Below, piece after piece: positions 40,501-47,912 of a DNA stretch of 64,000 nt; positions within the stretch are counted from its first letter, which is position 1, and every line of letters starts with the position of its first letter. The DNA is from Berghia stephanieae (taxonomy: Eukaryota > Mollusca > Gastropoda > Nudibranchia > Aeolidiidae). Where the stretch lies: the NCBI GenBank assembly GCA_034508935.3, contig CM067442.1, forward strand, positions 90,869,783-90,933,782. Reading direction: 5' to 3'. The position numbers and the translations under genes were made by a program. The notes below the pieces were generated by a model. That model worked only from the letters and a program-made list of their open reading frames with translations. It was not told the DNA's origin and made no database searches.

Positions 40501-41486
40501 TCTTTATGTTTCGTTTTTGTTTTTGTTTTACCATCCACTTCATCATCACCCAAATCCTTTCCCCCTTGAGAAATACCATTCAAAAATTTTACATTCGCCT
40601 TTCCTGAATCACCCAACGGAATTTGAGGTTCAGAATTTGCACCCAGCCGCCCCTGCAATAATTCTTGAAGTCTGGGTGGGGCTGGGCTCCGTTGATCCAA
40701 AGCATTATGATGCTGAAATTCACTAACCATTGAAAAAAAATTGTCAGTACTTGTGCCTAAAATATCTAACGATGATGTGCTGCCATATTCTCTATGAAGG
40801 TTGGAAGATGAGGGAGGGGGTACATCTAATTCACCACTGTCAACTTCTAAGTCACTACTACTACGATACAGCATGCGATTTGTGGCATAAGTCCTTGCTG
40901 GCTTTTGAGGGGCAGGTTGTTGATGAGATGATGACAATGATGATGATGGTGGTGGTGGAATTGCTGATGAAGACGACGATGACTGTGGTGTGTGAGAATA
41001 CCCCTGTTTATTATCCAAGGCATATGTTTGAGTTCGAACTCGAGGACCAGTGTGCTGACTATGATACATTGCAGAATTTATCCTGCCACCTCCTGCATTA
41101 TGCCCTATTCTTTCACTGTATGAACTGCGCATGTCAATTATACCAGCCCGCATTTTAGCCCTGTAGAAACTATTGCTGGTGGGTGGAGCCACTGAATCAT
41201 AGGACTCCTCAGACAGGACTTGGCTGATATTATTGCTGTTACCAGCTCTTCCCTGATCCCCTGCATTATTGCCACCAATGGAGTGATTGCTGCCACTGTT
41301 GTTGTTGTAAGTATCAGCAAACTGACTCTGACCTCTAGGGATAGCCTCTCCCTTACGTTCTTTCTCCCTCTGTTGCTGTCGTTTCTGCTGCTCCTGGTAA
41401 AATTCTGCAGCCTTCTGTGCCCGTTGCCGCATGAGCTCCAGATTACTGGAGGAGCCAATGGGCATTGAAGTGCCATCTGCAGCCAT
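13746..41486 (-). CDS. SIPA1L: SIPA1L-type RapGAP/PDZ protein, 23 coding exons, complete
   Basis: Signal-induced proliferation-associated 1-like protein: a GTPase-activating protein for Rap GTPases acting at the actin-linked cell cortex and, in neurons, the postsynaptic density (family knowledge). Joined exons: 13746-13889, 15013-15109, 17312-17450, 19169-19314, 19758-19894, 20469-20631, 21045-21150, 21605-21926, 22807-22844, 23084-23436, 26087-26329, 27491-27741, 28384-28498, 29093-29335, 31569-31703, 33945-34051, 35345-35502, 35824-35927, 36232-36330, 36887-36963, 37579-37761, 38345-38496, 39818-41486. Total 5,181 nt, about 1,726 aa (vertebrate SIPA1L1-3 are about 1,720-1,800). Order: disordered N-terminus, RapGAP (about 557-890), PDZ (about 1017-1093), Ser/Gln-rich linker, conserved RTLSDES motif (about 1520s), C-terminal leucine-zipper coiled coil ending FNTIDRQ. 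Exon 4 has one extra base and exon 10 one missing base relative to the family reading; all other phases match. The vertebrate paralogue it matches best cannot be decided. Confidence 0.95.
14441..14869 (-). mobile_element. 0.5-kb SINE-like retroelement (family X), copy B
   Basis: Same two ends as copies A and C but about 430 bp because of internal deletion relative to copy A. Flanks (ACTTCCTCCTGGTCT and ACTTCCCAGTCT) are only loosely similar, so the duplication is degraded. Lies in the SIPA1L intron between exons 23 and 22, in gene-sense orientation. Confidence 0.8.
14952..15011. repeat. 31-bp tandem duplication abutting exon 22 donor
   Basis: CCCCACTTGTTCATAAACTA...TCTTTA occurs at 14952-14980 and 14983-15011. 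On minus this repeats GTAAAGATAG, the donor of exon 22, 31 nt into the intron. Confidence 0.9.
15013..15109 (-). CDS. SIPA1L: SIPA1L coding exon 22, coiled-coil start
   Basis: Acceptor TTTTTCAG, donor AAG|GTAAAG. Encodes [20 protein letters not shown] then MQQQLDK, the start of the C-terminal leucine zipper. Its donor is duplicated 31 bp downstream by a tandem repeat. Phase 2 in, 0 out. Confidence 0.93.
15659..16564. mobile_element. TA-flanked MITE-like element, 906 bp
   Basis: Terminal inverted repeats GGGTAG-TCGTCCCATATCTGTAC (left) and, reverse-complemented, GGGTAGGTCGCCCCAAATCCATAC (right), with TA on both outer sides (15657-15658 and 16565-16566). Internal copies of the CCCCAAATCTGTA motif occur near 15870 and 16146. 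No transposase is encoded. Non-autonomous Tc1/mariner-superfamily derivative by TSD; family unknown. In the SIPA1L intron between exons 22 and 21. Confidence 0.75.
17312..17450 (-). CDS. SIPA1L: SIPA1L coding exon 21
   Basis: Acceptor AAACAG, donor TCCAG|GTAAAA. Encodes [20 protein letters not shown], then a Pro-rich [13 protein letters not shown] stretch and SINLSSSPS. Phase 1 in, 2 out. Confidence 0.88.
18233..19032. mobile_element. TA-flanked pogo/Tigger-like non-autonomous element, 800 bp
   Basis: Ends CAGTCGAACTTGT (left) and, reverse-complemented, CAGTTGAACTTGT (right), 12 of 13 matching, bracketed by TA (18231-18232, 19033-19034). CAGT-G-AAC termini with TA duplications are typical of pogo/Tigger-related elements (family knowledge). 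Both flanks carry TATACAAG-type and GGCCGCC-type subterminal motifs. Contains a (CT)n tract and a further repeat-like stretch (18480-18700); no transposase seen. Confidence 0.7.
18404..18466. repeat. (CT)n microsatellite
   Basis: CT dinucleotides inside the pogo-like element. Confidence 0.95.
19169..19314 (-). CDS. SIPA1L: SIPA1L coding exon 20
   Basis: Acceptor CCTGCAG, donor GATG|GTAAGG. Encodes [20 protein letters not shown] then [18 protein letters not shown], matching the LDWSNLVDAAKAYE block before the coiled coil. Phase 2 in, 1 out. Confidence 0.94.
19530..19641. repeat. (AAT)n microsatellite in SIPA1L intron
   Basis: About 37 ATA triplets with one interruption, between exons 20 and 19. 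Confidence 0.95.
19758..19894 (-). CDS. SIPA1L: SIPA1L coding exon 19, RTLSDES motif
   Basis: Acceptor ATCATTAG, donor AAAG|GTATGT. Encodes [20 protein letters not shown], matching the near-invariant RTLSDESIYN motif of SIPA1L1-3. Phase 0 in, 2 out. Confidence 0.95.
20469..20631 (-). CDS. SIPA1L: SIPA1L coding exon 18
   Basis: Acceptor TCCACCAG, donor AAT|GTAAGT. Encodes [20 protein letters not shown] and [20 protein letters not shown], corresponding to the family's ASTRDLR and IEEDLKKLIDLES segment. Phase 2 in, 0 out. Confidence 0.93.
21045..21150 (-). CDS. SIPA1L: SIPA1L coding exon 17
   Basis: Acceptor TTTTCTAG, donor GAAG|GTGAGA. Encodes [20 protein letters not shown] then [14 protein letters not shown]. 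Basic linker; phase 1 in, 2 out. Confidence 0.88.
21255..21415 (+). mobile_element. SINE family Y, diverged copy
   Basis: Degenerate head TTAGCTCGGCTGGTAAAAC and AAGATCGGTC, then T run and body CCCCCTGTCCACCAAGTGGT...GAGCCTGTTAGATCTG, matching 805-983. Antisense in the SIPA1L intron between exons 17 and 16. Confidence 0.65.
21605..21926 (-). CDS. SIPA1L: SIPA1L coding exon 16
   Basis: Acceptor CCATGCAG, donor AAAG|GTATGC. Encodes [40 protein letters not shown] (like the SKYLIGWKKPEG block in SIPA1L1) and a Ser-rich tail. Phase 0 in, 1 out. Confidence 0.92.
22349..22630 (+). mobile_element. SINE family Z, second copy
   Basis: Head GCAATGTGGTCTAGTGGAAT with box B GGGTTCAAGCCCC; body shares TAATATCGCCTAACAGGCAT, GGTTGCTGTTGGC and TGTAAAGCGCTTTATA with 1673-1941. 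Antisense in the SIPA1L intron between exons 16 and 15. Confidence 0.75.
22807..22844 (-). CDS. SIPA1L: SIPA1L coding exon 15, 38-nt microexon
   Basis: A 38-nt exon between AACATTTCAG and CAG|GTAAGT, encoding [12 protein letters not shown]. Phase 1 in, 0 out; skipping it would break the frame with exon 16. Supported by near-consensus splice sites and perfect phase. Confidence 0.75.
23084..23436 (-). CDS. SIPA1L: SIPA1L coding exon 14, Gln/Ser-rich linker
   Basis: Acceptor TTCTACCAG, donor TCAG|GTAAGT. Encodes [20 protein letters not shown], a Gln/His-rich run, then [19 protein letters not shown] and [11 protein letters not shown], resembling the S-S-N-T-L-S-S segment of vertebrate paralogues. 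Phase 2 in, 1 out. Confidence 0.88.
23437..26086 (-). other. SIPA1L intron between exons 14 and 13
   Basis: 2.65 kb, AT-rich, with the AC microsatellite at 25.2 kb. TACAGTCGCTCCTCTTTTAT at 24787 resembles a DNA-transposon end without a visible partner. No further coding exon was recognised, although an alternative linker exon cannot be excluded. Confidence 0.6.
25197..25256. repeat. (AC)n microsatellite in SIPA1L intron
   Basis: AC repeat with a single CACCAC interruption, between exons 14 and 13. Confidence 0.95.
26087..26329 (-). CDS. SIPA1L: SIPA1L coding exon 13, Gln/Ser/Pro-rich linker
   Basis: Acceptor CATCCACAG, donor GCTAG|GTACCT. Open throughout with matching phases (2 in, 2 out): [19 protein letters not shown], a polyglutamine stretch, then [19 protein letters not shown]. 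Low complexity makes homology weak; support comes from frame, splice sites and position. Confidence 0.8.
27491..27741 (-). CDS. SIPA1L: SIPA1L coding exon 12, PDZ domain
   Basis: Encodes [20 protein letters not shown] (PDZ carboxylate-binding loop GQLGF), [20 protein letters not shown] and [20 protein letters not shown], then MDDGSPR. This is the single PDZ domain of SIPA1L proteins, about residues 1017-1093. Acceptor CTTTTCAG, donor CCCAG|GTAATG, phase 0 in, 2 out. Confidence 0.97.
28103..28265. repeat. (AAT)n/(CAT)n/(AAAT)n compound repeat in SIPA1L intron
   Basis: AAT triplets, a short CAT tract, AAT again, then AAAT tetranucleotides, between exons 12 and 11. Confidence 0.95.
28384..28498 (-). 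CDS. SIPA1L: SIPA1L coding exon 11
   Basis: Acceptor TTTCCAG, donor GAG|GTAAAA. Encodes [20 protein letters not shown] then [18 protein letters not shown], corresponding to the family's YERGEC...IEEIKEIVKRLQ block between RapGAP and PDZ. Phase 2 in, 0 out. Confidence 0.95.
28931..29065. repeat. Tandem 71-bp duplication beside exon 10 donor
   Basis: Two units (from 28931 and 29002) both read ATATTGACTG-ATAGAAAATAT, then GGGAATGTGAAAGCAGACAT and TTGAAAGACT. The second ends 28 bp from the exon 10 boundary. Confidence 0.85.
29093..29335 (-). CDS. SIPA1L: SIPA1L coding exon 10, with apparent 1-nt deletion
   Basis: Acceptor TTTATAG at 29337-29336, donor AGCAG|GTATGG. The first part reads [12 protein letters not shown], matching the family KKKEK motif, then stops; the downstream frame [20 protein letters not shown] continues the family sequence to LIGWTPQPS. 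One base is missing near 29294-29300. Alternatively a weak acceptor (GCAAG, exon start 29306) would restore the frame but drop the conserved KKEK stretch. Confidence 0.85.
29336..31568 (-). other. SIPA1L intron between exons 10 and 9
   Basis: 2.2 kb of AT-rich DNA ending in the (AG)n tract; nothing else recognised. Confidence 0.6.
31444..31524. repeat. (AG)n microsatellite in SIPA1L intron
   Basis: About 40 uninterrupted AG dinucleotides, 45 bp from the exon 9 donor. Confidence 0.95.
31569..31703 (-). CDS. SIPA1L: SIPA1L coding exon 9, RapGAP end
   Basis: Acceptor TTTACTCAG, donor CTCA|GTAAGA. Encodes [20 protein letters not shown] and [12 protein letters not shown], the conserved C-terminal end of the RapGAP domain, then [10 protein letters not shown] mariner copy ends 51 bp upstream of the acceptor. 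Confidence 0.95.
31755..33081 (-). mobile_element. Decayed mariner-type DNA transposon in SIPA1L intron
   Basis: About 1.33 kb, the usual mariner size. Imperfect terminal inverted repeats: left CGAGGGTGAGT...AATGGGAC, right (reverse complement) CAAGGATGAGT...AATGGGAC; TA precedes the left end, the right side has one mismatch. Transposase remnants on minus: [10 protein letters not shown]-type N-terminus, a helix-turn-helix-like stretch, and [11 protein letters not shown], where mariners have VTGDETWVHH, so the first catalytic Asp is Tyr. Several frame changes and stops; nonfunctional. Same strand as SIPA1L, in the intron between exons 9 and 8. Confidence 0.9.
33123..33750 (+). mobile_element. 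tRNA-derived SINE interrupted by a family X insertion
   Basis: Left part 33123-33179 reads GAGTCCCAGTAGCTCAATAG (box A) through GGACCTGGTTCAAATCTAT (box B); after the 504-bp insertion the element resumes at 33697 with GTGGACCTCTCGATAACTGT. The insertion point lies in the B box, so internal Pol III transcription of this copy should be lost. Confidence 0.65.
33180..33683 (-). mobile_element. 0.5-kb SINE-like retroelement (family X), copy C, nested
   Basis: 504 bp bounded by a perfect 13-bp target-site duplication GGTTCAAATCTAT (33167-33179 and 33684-33696). On minus it starts CCTGGGTGGGTAGAGAG and ends GCGCCGTAAAACCCTTAAAA plus an A-rich tail, the layout of target-primed retrotransposition. 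No ORF, no tRNA, 7SL or 5S promoter recognised. It sits inside an older tRNA-derived repeat. Confidence 0.85.
33945..34051 (-). CDS. SIPA1L: SIPA1L coding exon 8, RapGAP
   Basis: Acceptor TCCTACAG, donor AAAAA|GTAACC. Encodes [20 protein letters not shown] and [12 protein letters not shown], matching the family's [14 protein letters not shown] block. Phase 2 in, 1 out. Confidence 0.95.
34220..34348 (+). mobile_element. SINE family Y, diverged copy
   Basis: Head much decayed; body TTTTTTTCTGACCCCTCTCC...ACTGAGCCTGTTAGATCTAG matches the two other copies. In the SIPA1L intron between exons 8 and 7. Confidence 0.6.
35345..35502 (-). CDS. SIPA1L: SIPA1L coding exon 7, RapGAP catalytic Asn thumb
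   Basis: Encodes [20 protein letters not shown] followed by the [14 protein letters not shown] block. The GND triplet holds the catalytic asparagine thumb of RapGAPs (about Asn770 here), so the active site is preserved. Acceptor AAAACAG, donor TATAG|GTCTGC (a weaker donor). Phase 0 in, 2 out. Confidence 0.95.
35824..35927 (-). CDS. SIPA1L: SIPA1L coding exon 6, RapGAP
   Basis: Acceptor ATTTCAG, donor CAG|GTCAGT. Encodes [20 protein letters not shown] then [14 protein letters not shown], nearly identical to the vertebrate block ending MLPYTPNNKQQ. Phase 1 in, 0 out. Confidence 0.95.
36232..36330 (-). CDS. SIPA1L: SIPA1L coding exon 5, RapGAP
   Basis: Acceptor ATTTCAG, donor AGAA|GTAAGT. Encodes [20 protein letters not shown] and [12 protein letters not shown], matching [28 protein letters not shown]-type blocks of the family. 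Phase 1 in, phase 1 out. Confidence 0.95.
36887..36963 (-). CDS. SIPA1L: SIPA1L coding exon 4, RapGAP, with apparent 1-nt insertion
   Basis: Acceptor GTCCCAG, donor AATG|GTAAGT. Encodes [20 protein letters not shown] then EM, after which the family invariably reads YNNE. Here the bases are ATGTAACAATAATG where ATG-TAC-AAT-AAT-G is expected, so one extra base (the TT pair at 36895-36896, plus strand) gives an in-frame stop. Exon length 77 instead of the phase-compatible 76. No alternative donor or acceptor restores the frame. Confidence 0.9.
37579..37761 (-). CDS. SIPA1L: SIPA1L coding exon 3, RapGAP
   Basis: Acceptor TTTTTATCAG, donor GGG|GTTAGT. Encodes [17 protein letters not shown] through [10 protein letters not shown], matching the family's TLRGSLLEDAIP and [11 protein letters not shown] blocks. 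61 codons, phase 0 at both ends. Confidence 0.95.
38345..38496 (-). CDS. SIPA1L: SIPA1L coding exon 2, RapGAP start
   Basis: Acceptor CTGCAG, donor GAG|GTGAGT. Encodes [20 protein letters not shown], the conserved start of the SIPA1L RapGAP module, then [16 protein letters not shown]. Phase 1 in, phase 0 out; the split codon with exon 1 gives Asp557. Confidence 0.95.
38497..39817 (-). other. SIPA1L intron between exons 2 and 1
   Basis: 1.3 kb, with a TG-rich stretch at about 39520-39580; no repeats or exons recognised. Confidence 0.6.
39818..41486 (-). CDS. SIPA1L: SIPA1L coding exon 1 (aa 1-556)
   Basis: Long 5' coding exon beginning [20 protein letters not shown]. Low-complexity Ser/Gln-rich, then family-diagnostic blocks: [34 protein letters not shown] and, at the end, [17 protein letters not shown], which lead into the RapGAP domain in SIPA1L proteins. 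The donor is ATG|GTAAGG, phase 1. The open frame continues only a few codons past the donor. Confidence 0.95.
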
Positions 41487-41578
41487 GCTAATAGCATGTC
41501 AGCTAATCAGCTGATGGTCGTCATACTTAAAAACTGGCTTATGGTGCAGGATTCACAAATAGCTCAAGACTAGTGAAG
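41487..41578 (-). other. SIPA1L 5' UTR part of first coding exon
   Basis: Upstream of the start codon a strong 3' splice site (T-rich tract then TTTACAG) places the exon start at 41578, implying at least one further noncoding 5' exon that I could not locate. The start ATG at 41486 has a good context (A at -3, G at +4). Two upstream ATGs lie in this leader: one opening a five-codon uORF (41524-41507) and one 11 nt before the start, out of frame, overlapping the CDS. Confidence 0.55.
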
Positions 41579-41737
41579 CTGTAAAGGGAAAAAAAACAAC
41601 ACAAATCATTGATTGTGGAAATATACCTCTGTTAATGTTGCAATCTTATTTTTAGAAATTGTCATAAAATCAAAAGTTCTTAAAACCTGTACATGACATT
41701 ATTTTTCCTTTTGTGGCAAGCCAGGTGACTGTATTAA

Positions 41738-41839
41738 AAGAAGAAGAAAGAAGAGAGAAGAAGAAGAAGAAGAAGAAGAAGAAGAAGAAGAAGAAGAAGA
41801 AGAAGAAGAAGAAGAAGAAGAAGAAGAAGAAGAAGAAGA

Positions 41840-41882
<43 letters not shown>
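41738..41882. repeat. (GAA)n followed by (GAT)n
   Basis: About 100 bp of AAG/GAA triplets then (ATG)n from 41839; upstream of the SIPA1L coding start, probably in a 5' intron. Confidence 0.95.
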
Positions 41883-42051
41883 TTTGTTGATGATGTTGAT
41901 GCAGCCAAAACCTAATGTACATTTGAAAGAACATAAAGACAAACCTCTTGATCATATCAGGCTCTGGAATATTTCCAAAGGTCAATGTGCTAGTTCTGAT
42001 CTGAAAGTAAAGTGAAAAAGAAAGATTTTAAAAAATAATAAAATAAAATAA

Positions 42052-42437
<386 letters not shown>

Positions 42438-42638
42438 GTAATCAAAGAAGAAACAAGATTAAGAAGCTTCGGGATGATACAGCTTTCCTCATTTCCCAAG
42501 CGTAGTTGATATGTAATGTCACATTAGCCGGAAAATATAGAAGAGAAAATACTAGGGTTTCTGACTCAGTCCAACCCTGGGAATTCCAGGCCATGCTTCA
42601 CGGCCCTGGTCAGTGGGTCAATAAAACTGATAAATGAC

Positions 42639-42640
<2 letters not shown>

Positions 42641-42683
<43 letters not shown>
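42641..42683. repeat. (TG)n microsatellite
   Basis: Uninterrupted TG tract in the intergenic region. Confidence 0.95.
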
Positions 42684-42685
<2 letters not shown>

Positions 42686-43223
42686 GTAGCAAATGATGTC
42701 AATGGCAAAAACACGACGAAATGGGAAGGGGAGGGACGTTGGTGAACAGAACCAGATTTCATGTCAGGGTATTGATGGACCCGCTGAATGGAAAGCCCAA
42801 CACAAAACAATGCGACATGTGGTACGTACACATGGTACGAAAACGGTTACAATGGCTAACTACATACTTACATACACACACTATGGAAAGAAGTGTACGC
42901 ATCGACATACATACCACGACGGGATCAGTTACCAGGAAATATGGGTATGTGCCTTGTATGTAATATTATTTATTGTTTATAAATCGTGACTTGGAGAAAG
43001 CTACTGAACAATGGAAAACAAAAGAAGAAATTAAATGGTGAACGAAGATGATTAGGCATCCGTATGTGCCCGGTAACAGAACCAGCAAAACTAAAAAATA
43101 ATAACAGCATTATCATCATCGTCAAACTACTTTTGTTTTCATTTTATGACTGCGGTTCCATTCATATTGTTTTTATAATTGTAATTACCGTCACCATTTA
43201 TCAATAAATCAATAAACGACGAC

Positions 43224-43278
43224 AAAGAAGAAGAAGAAGAAGAAGAAGAAGAAGAAGAAGAAGAAGAAGAAGAAGAAG

Positions 43279-43310
<32 letters not shown>

Positions 43311-43461
43311 GAAGAAGAAGAAGAAGAAAGAGAAGAAGAATAAGAAAAAAGAAAAAGAAGAAGAAGAAGAAGAAGAAGAAGAAGAAGAAGAAGAAGAAGA
43401 AGAAGAAGAAGAAGAAGAAGAAGAAGAAGAAGAAGAAGAAAGAAGAAGAAGAGAGAAGAAA
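43224..43461. repeat. Long (GAA)n tract, ~240 bp
   Basis: Roughly 75 GAA/AAG triplets with a few interruptions near 43309-43350; homopurine on the plus strand. Confidence 0.95.
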
Positions 43462-44409
43462 CATTAGAAAAAATAATAGTTTAAATATAAGTATAGTAAG
43501 AGACACATTTGCATGATAACTGAAGAGATAAATTGGAACTGGAGACATAATAAAAAGACTCAGTGCGATATGACTTGAACGCAGCGTATCTGTTTCAACA
43601 GGTTCGATATCGAGCAGAGAAGGAATCATAAAATAAATGTGCGAGGAAACGCGTCGCAAGTCACAATTAGAGACAAAGTATAGCAGGTAGATGAAAGGAA
43701 TACATAATAGATAATAATCAAATATCACAAGTCTTCCGTTATCATCATATTTAATATATAATATTGTCCTGTTGTGAGAACTCCTTTTCATTTTCTTCCA
43801 TTCTACTCCAACTCCTCTCTCTAACTCCACACATTAATCAATGGTAAATATATAAAGACTTCATTATCGCTGCATATGGCTCTTTTGTCAACACACTGCA
43901 GCACGAACCATCAAACAGGTCCTTATCAATCGACGAGAGAGGTAGATCAATAAATGTAATAATTTGGCAGAAACTCTCGCAGTTCCATATTTGCCAGTAT
44001 CAGATAAAGATAGCTAATAGAATTAAATCAATCGTCGACAAGCCTCGCTTAGTCAATTCATAATTATAACTCAGTATATTACTGGTCCTCTGTTGTGAAA
44101 ACTCATCTCTCTCATCTCTCTCATTCCTCTCCCCTCTTCTCTCTCACTCTCCCGACCATACAACAAGTAATAATATTATTACATAAACAAACGGACTCAT
44201 CTCTCACAGCACACACACGCATCACACACCCCACCACACACACACACAACACACACACACCCAATCAGAAAGATCGCTCGCAGTAAATAATGGGTTGTAA
44301 CAAAATATCTTGAATGCATGAGGATCGAAAGCCCGCTAGTCAATTCATAATTCATATACATCAGGTATACAGACAGACCTCCCAAGAAAAACAAGTCTAC
44401 ATCATGTAC

Positions 44410-44525
44410 TCCCCCTCCCCCCCCCCCCCCTCTCTCTTCTCTCTATCTTACCCCCCCCCTCATTCTCTCTCCTCTCTCACTCTCTCTCACACACACACAC
44501 ACACTAACACACACACACACACGCA
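44410..44525. repeat. C-rich/(CT)n/(CA)n simple-repeat cluster
   Basis: C runs mixed with CT, then CA dinucleotides to 44522. Confidence 0.9.
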
Positions 44526-45024
44526 CAAACAACAACCAAGCTTCAACTTCACTCCAAGTGAATGGAATTACATTTTGGGCGACCCAGTTTTTTTTTGTTT
44601 TTGTTTTTTTAAGTTTGGTCATAACTACTAGAATAATAAGATAGGAAGCAAAATTACTATTATCATTGAGATGACTCAGTTAGCTCATATTAATATCTTT
44701 TTTTTAAAATCCCACACACAAAGTATGATCCATATCTTAAATCCTTTGTGATCCTGTGTAGAATCGTCCCGAACGGGCATTTTAAAATGCTATTTATCAA
44801 GAACTATTTCCGTTATTTTCCATGTTTAAAACGTGTATTTATTTGCTTTGGGTTTTGTTTTTGTTTTTTGTTTTTGTTGTGTTTTTTTTTTGTGTTTTTT
44901 TTTTTTTTTTTTGCTCTTTGATATTGCTGTTGTCGATTACTTTGCCCCACTGTTTAGTAATTTGCCGTCTCACTTACTTTAAGTTTTCATATAGTGCGAA
45001 ACAATACGGTCTTTTGTTTCTATG

Positions 45025-45025
45025 T

Positions 45026-45072
<47 letters not shown>
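45025..45072. repeat. (TG)n microsatellite
   Basis: TG tract of about 45 bp. Confidence 0.95.
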
Positions 45073-45075
<3 letters not shown>

Positions 45076-45309
45076 TGTTAAACTGCCCCAATAACTATGG
45101 AATGAAGCATGTTTCATGAGATTGAGATGAGAAATACCTTAGGGCTACGCTCAACACCTAACACGAACGAATCAAAATCAAAACCGATATGAACTCAAGT
45201 GGAAATGCTGAGGAACAATATTATATCATTAATTAAATCAAACCGTCTAAAAACATAATAAGCCAACGAGCACAAATTACATAATTACACCGAAGCACCA
45301 CCACCCCCT

Positions 45310-45407
45310 CCTCTCTCTCTCTCTCTCTTTCACTCTCTCCCCCCTCTCTCTCTCACTCTCTCTTTCACTCCCTTTCCCCCCTCTCTCTCTCTCTCTCTCT
45401 TTCTCTC
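45310..45407. repeat. (CT)n-rich imperfect repeat
   Basis: Interrupted CT tracts with CCC insertions. Confidence 0.9.
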
Positions 45408-47602
45408 GTACCCACCTGCTTTTCAAAGGTAATAGCAAACATAATGAGAGAAACAAACACCCAGAAGAGCGGGTCGAAAACAGCGGATTACACTTACACA
45501 GGTGGTGAGAGAATAATCACGATCTATCAAGTTATCTCACTCTTGCTCCTCTCCATCTTCTTAATGTAATAATATATAAAAACAGCCCATATGCATTTGA
45601 AGCATTTCCATGAATTAGCCATGCGCATTGTTCTTTGCATTGCCGCATAATTCCCCCAGCAGGCCACCTGGCACCAAAATTCCACTACATACAGTACGTG
45701 TTACATCGCCGGTGCCCCCCCCCCCCCCCCCTCACTCAGAGACAGAGAGAGAAGATAGTTTGTCTGTCTAACACACACCTCTCCTCTTCCAACTCAATTG
45801 TAAAGTACACAAGTACAAGAAAGTGGACTTAATCCATATGTGTTTGCAATAGGGTATTATTGTCACTTACGGAAAGTAATGTGTGCGAACATCCGAACAG
45901 ATCATTCGCGAAGGACATTGCCAGAAAAGCAAATAATAACAATGTTTTTTTGATGAACATCAATGTGCTTAATACATCATTTTGTAAATACAACTAATTA
46001 CAAAAGCATTCTTAACAGAACGAAAAAAACAAACAAAAACAACAACAACAACAACAAAAAAACGCAGCACGCCAGTATAAAATTATTATCAATGTGCTGA
46101 AAAATCTAGTAATCTTCGAGTAACTAATCCTTATTTATCACACTGCTGATAAAGGGAAGATCCGAAACACCCACATGTGTCATTGTTACCGTTATTAAAC
46201 TATATATTACGTTTAACCAATTCCCCCCCCCCCCCCTCCCAAACCTTTATTTGTTAATGTTCGAGCTTTAAACAGAATTACCAACTAGCGTAACCGATCA
46301 ACTATGGATCTGTTGGTTCTACCCGATGTTCTACATTGTTGTTCAACTTCTACCATTTCTTTTTACCCATTTATACAATTATGTCAAATCATACAAAACA
46401 GTACTTTTTTTTTTCATTTTTTTGTTTTTGTTTGTTAAACAAAGATGTCACTACGTAAATCATAATAATCATAAGTGTATAATATTCTTGTTATTGGAAT
46501 AAAACTCACGATCTATGTAATCAATTGAATCGTGATATTGTTGCGGTAATGAAAGAAAAATATGTAAGTTGAAGAAATGCTAGGTTGACAGTTTATCGAG
46601 GATCAGAAAACATGGTTGAAAAAAAAAATGACCAGAAGAACAAATAGATAAATAAAAATGGAGGAAAAATTAAATGATATAAGTTTGAAGTAATTTAGGA
46701 CAATTATAATGGGAAATTATCATTCACAGGTATACATTCCATTATCATCAAATTCATAAAATATCTATTGTATATTCTGAAATGAAAAAAAATGAAAAAT
46801 CAACAATCGAAGAAATATAAACAAATATATAATAAATAAATAAGCAAATTAATAAAATAAATACATCAAGAAAAGACGGACGCGATGTATGCGCATTGCA
46901 TACAATATTATAAAATAAAATTGACCATACTTTCAATATTGGTCTTCTGCCATTTGAAGGCACACAATAAGATAACTATTAATATTAGAGCACATAATAT
47001 ATATCCCCCCCCCCGAAACTCCCAGGTGTATAGCACAGAAGGACCAGAGTGTGACCACCCCCCTTCTACAAATATCAAATTGTACCCGATTCGACACTGA
47101 CACATTCCAATGTAAATCCTTCCCTGTGACCTTCTGTCATTCTTCCACAACCAGATTGAGTAATGGTTATTTATAGTAGTACTACCCCCCCCCCCCCCCC
47201 CCCCACTTTACCGCCCAGCAATGAAAACATTGTCTATCCTATCAACTCTCAAGTCTACCTTTAATAATAAGCAACATGTATTTTAGCTTGAGGCTGAGAA
47301 CATTATTTTGAAAACAAACATATCAGATTATGTCGACCCTACTGAAAGGCTCGATGACAATGCTCAGGTAAATTCCAACATACAGCATCAACGCTTTTTC
47401 AAACAGGTAACGTGTGGTCACATGAAAAATATTCATCTCGTCAATTTTAAGCCATAACATCGAAGGAATGGGATTAAAACTATCTTTTCCAAGCTTGAAA
47501 CAAGCTCGGAAACTCGCAACAAAATTTTGGACACTGCCGCTGGTGTTTCATTTGATGTTGAGTTTGGTTTTTTAAGTGAAGAGATTAAAGATTAAATAAA
47601 GA

Positions 47603-47705
47603 AACTAGGGAGCAGGCACTGGTGTAAGATAAATATCTGAACAAGTGTGTATTTCTCTTTCTTGCTTTGCCTGGCAACTTTCATACACACTTGTTCAGAT
47701 CTTTA
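47603..47705. mobile_element. Second copy (short form) of the foldback MITE family
   Basis: The left part (ACTAGGGAGCAGGCACTGG... to CTGAACAAGTGTGTA) is the reverse complement of 6250-6302, and the right part (CTTTCTTGCTTTGCCTGGCA... TTGTTCAGATC) is a direct match to 6229-6270, so the copy folds on itself with a shorter centre. Establishes a family. Confidence 0.7.
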
Positions 47706-47912
47706 GATTAAAGATTAGCTGCGCTTGCATTCCGAAAATTATTTTAAAATCCGTTAGAGACAGATGCCTCCTAAAAACCTCCTCTATTGGAAAACGATGT
47801 TTCAGATATTTCAAGAGACATCATAATATACACATTTGGAAAATTAATTTTCCGGTGGCTGCTTGGGAGGAATGGGGTGGAGAGGAGTTCGAAAGAGAGT
47901 TGTTGTCAAAAT

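Noticed and set aside
40730-41158. 142-codon plus-strand ORF opposite SIPA1L exon 1
   Set aside because: Antisense shadow of a conserved coding exon.
43201-43830. 209-codon open frame on minus
   Set aside because: Consists largely of poly-Phe/Leu read from the GAA tract; no conserved sequence.
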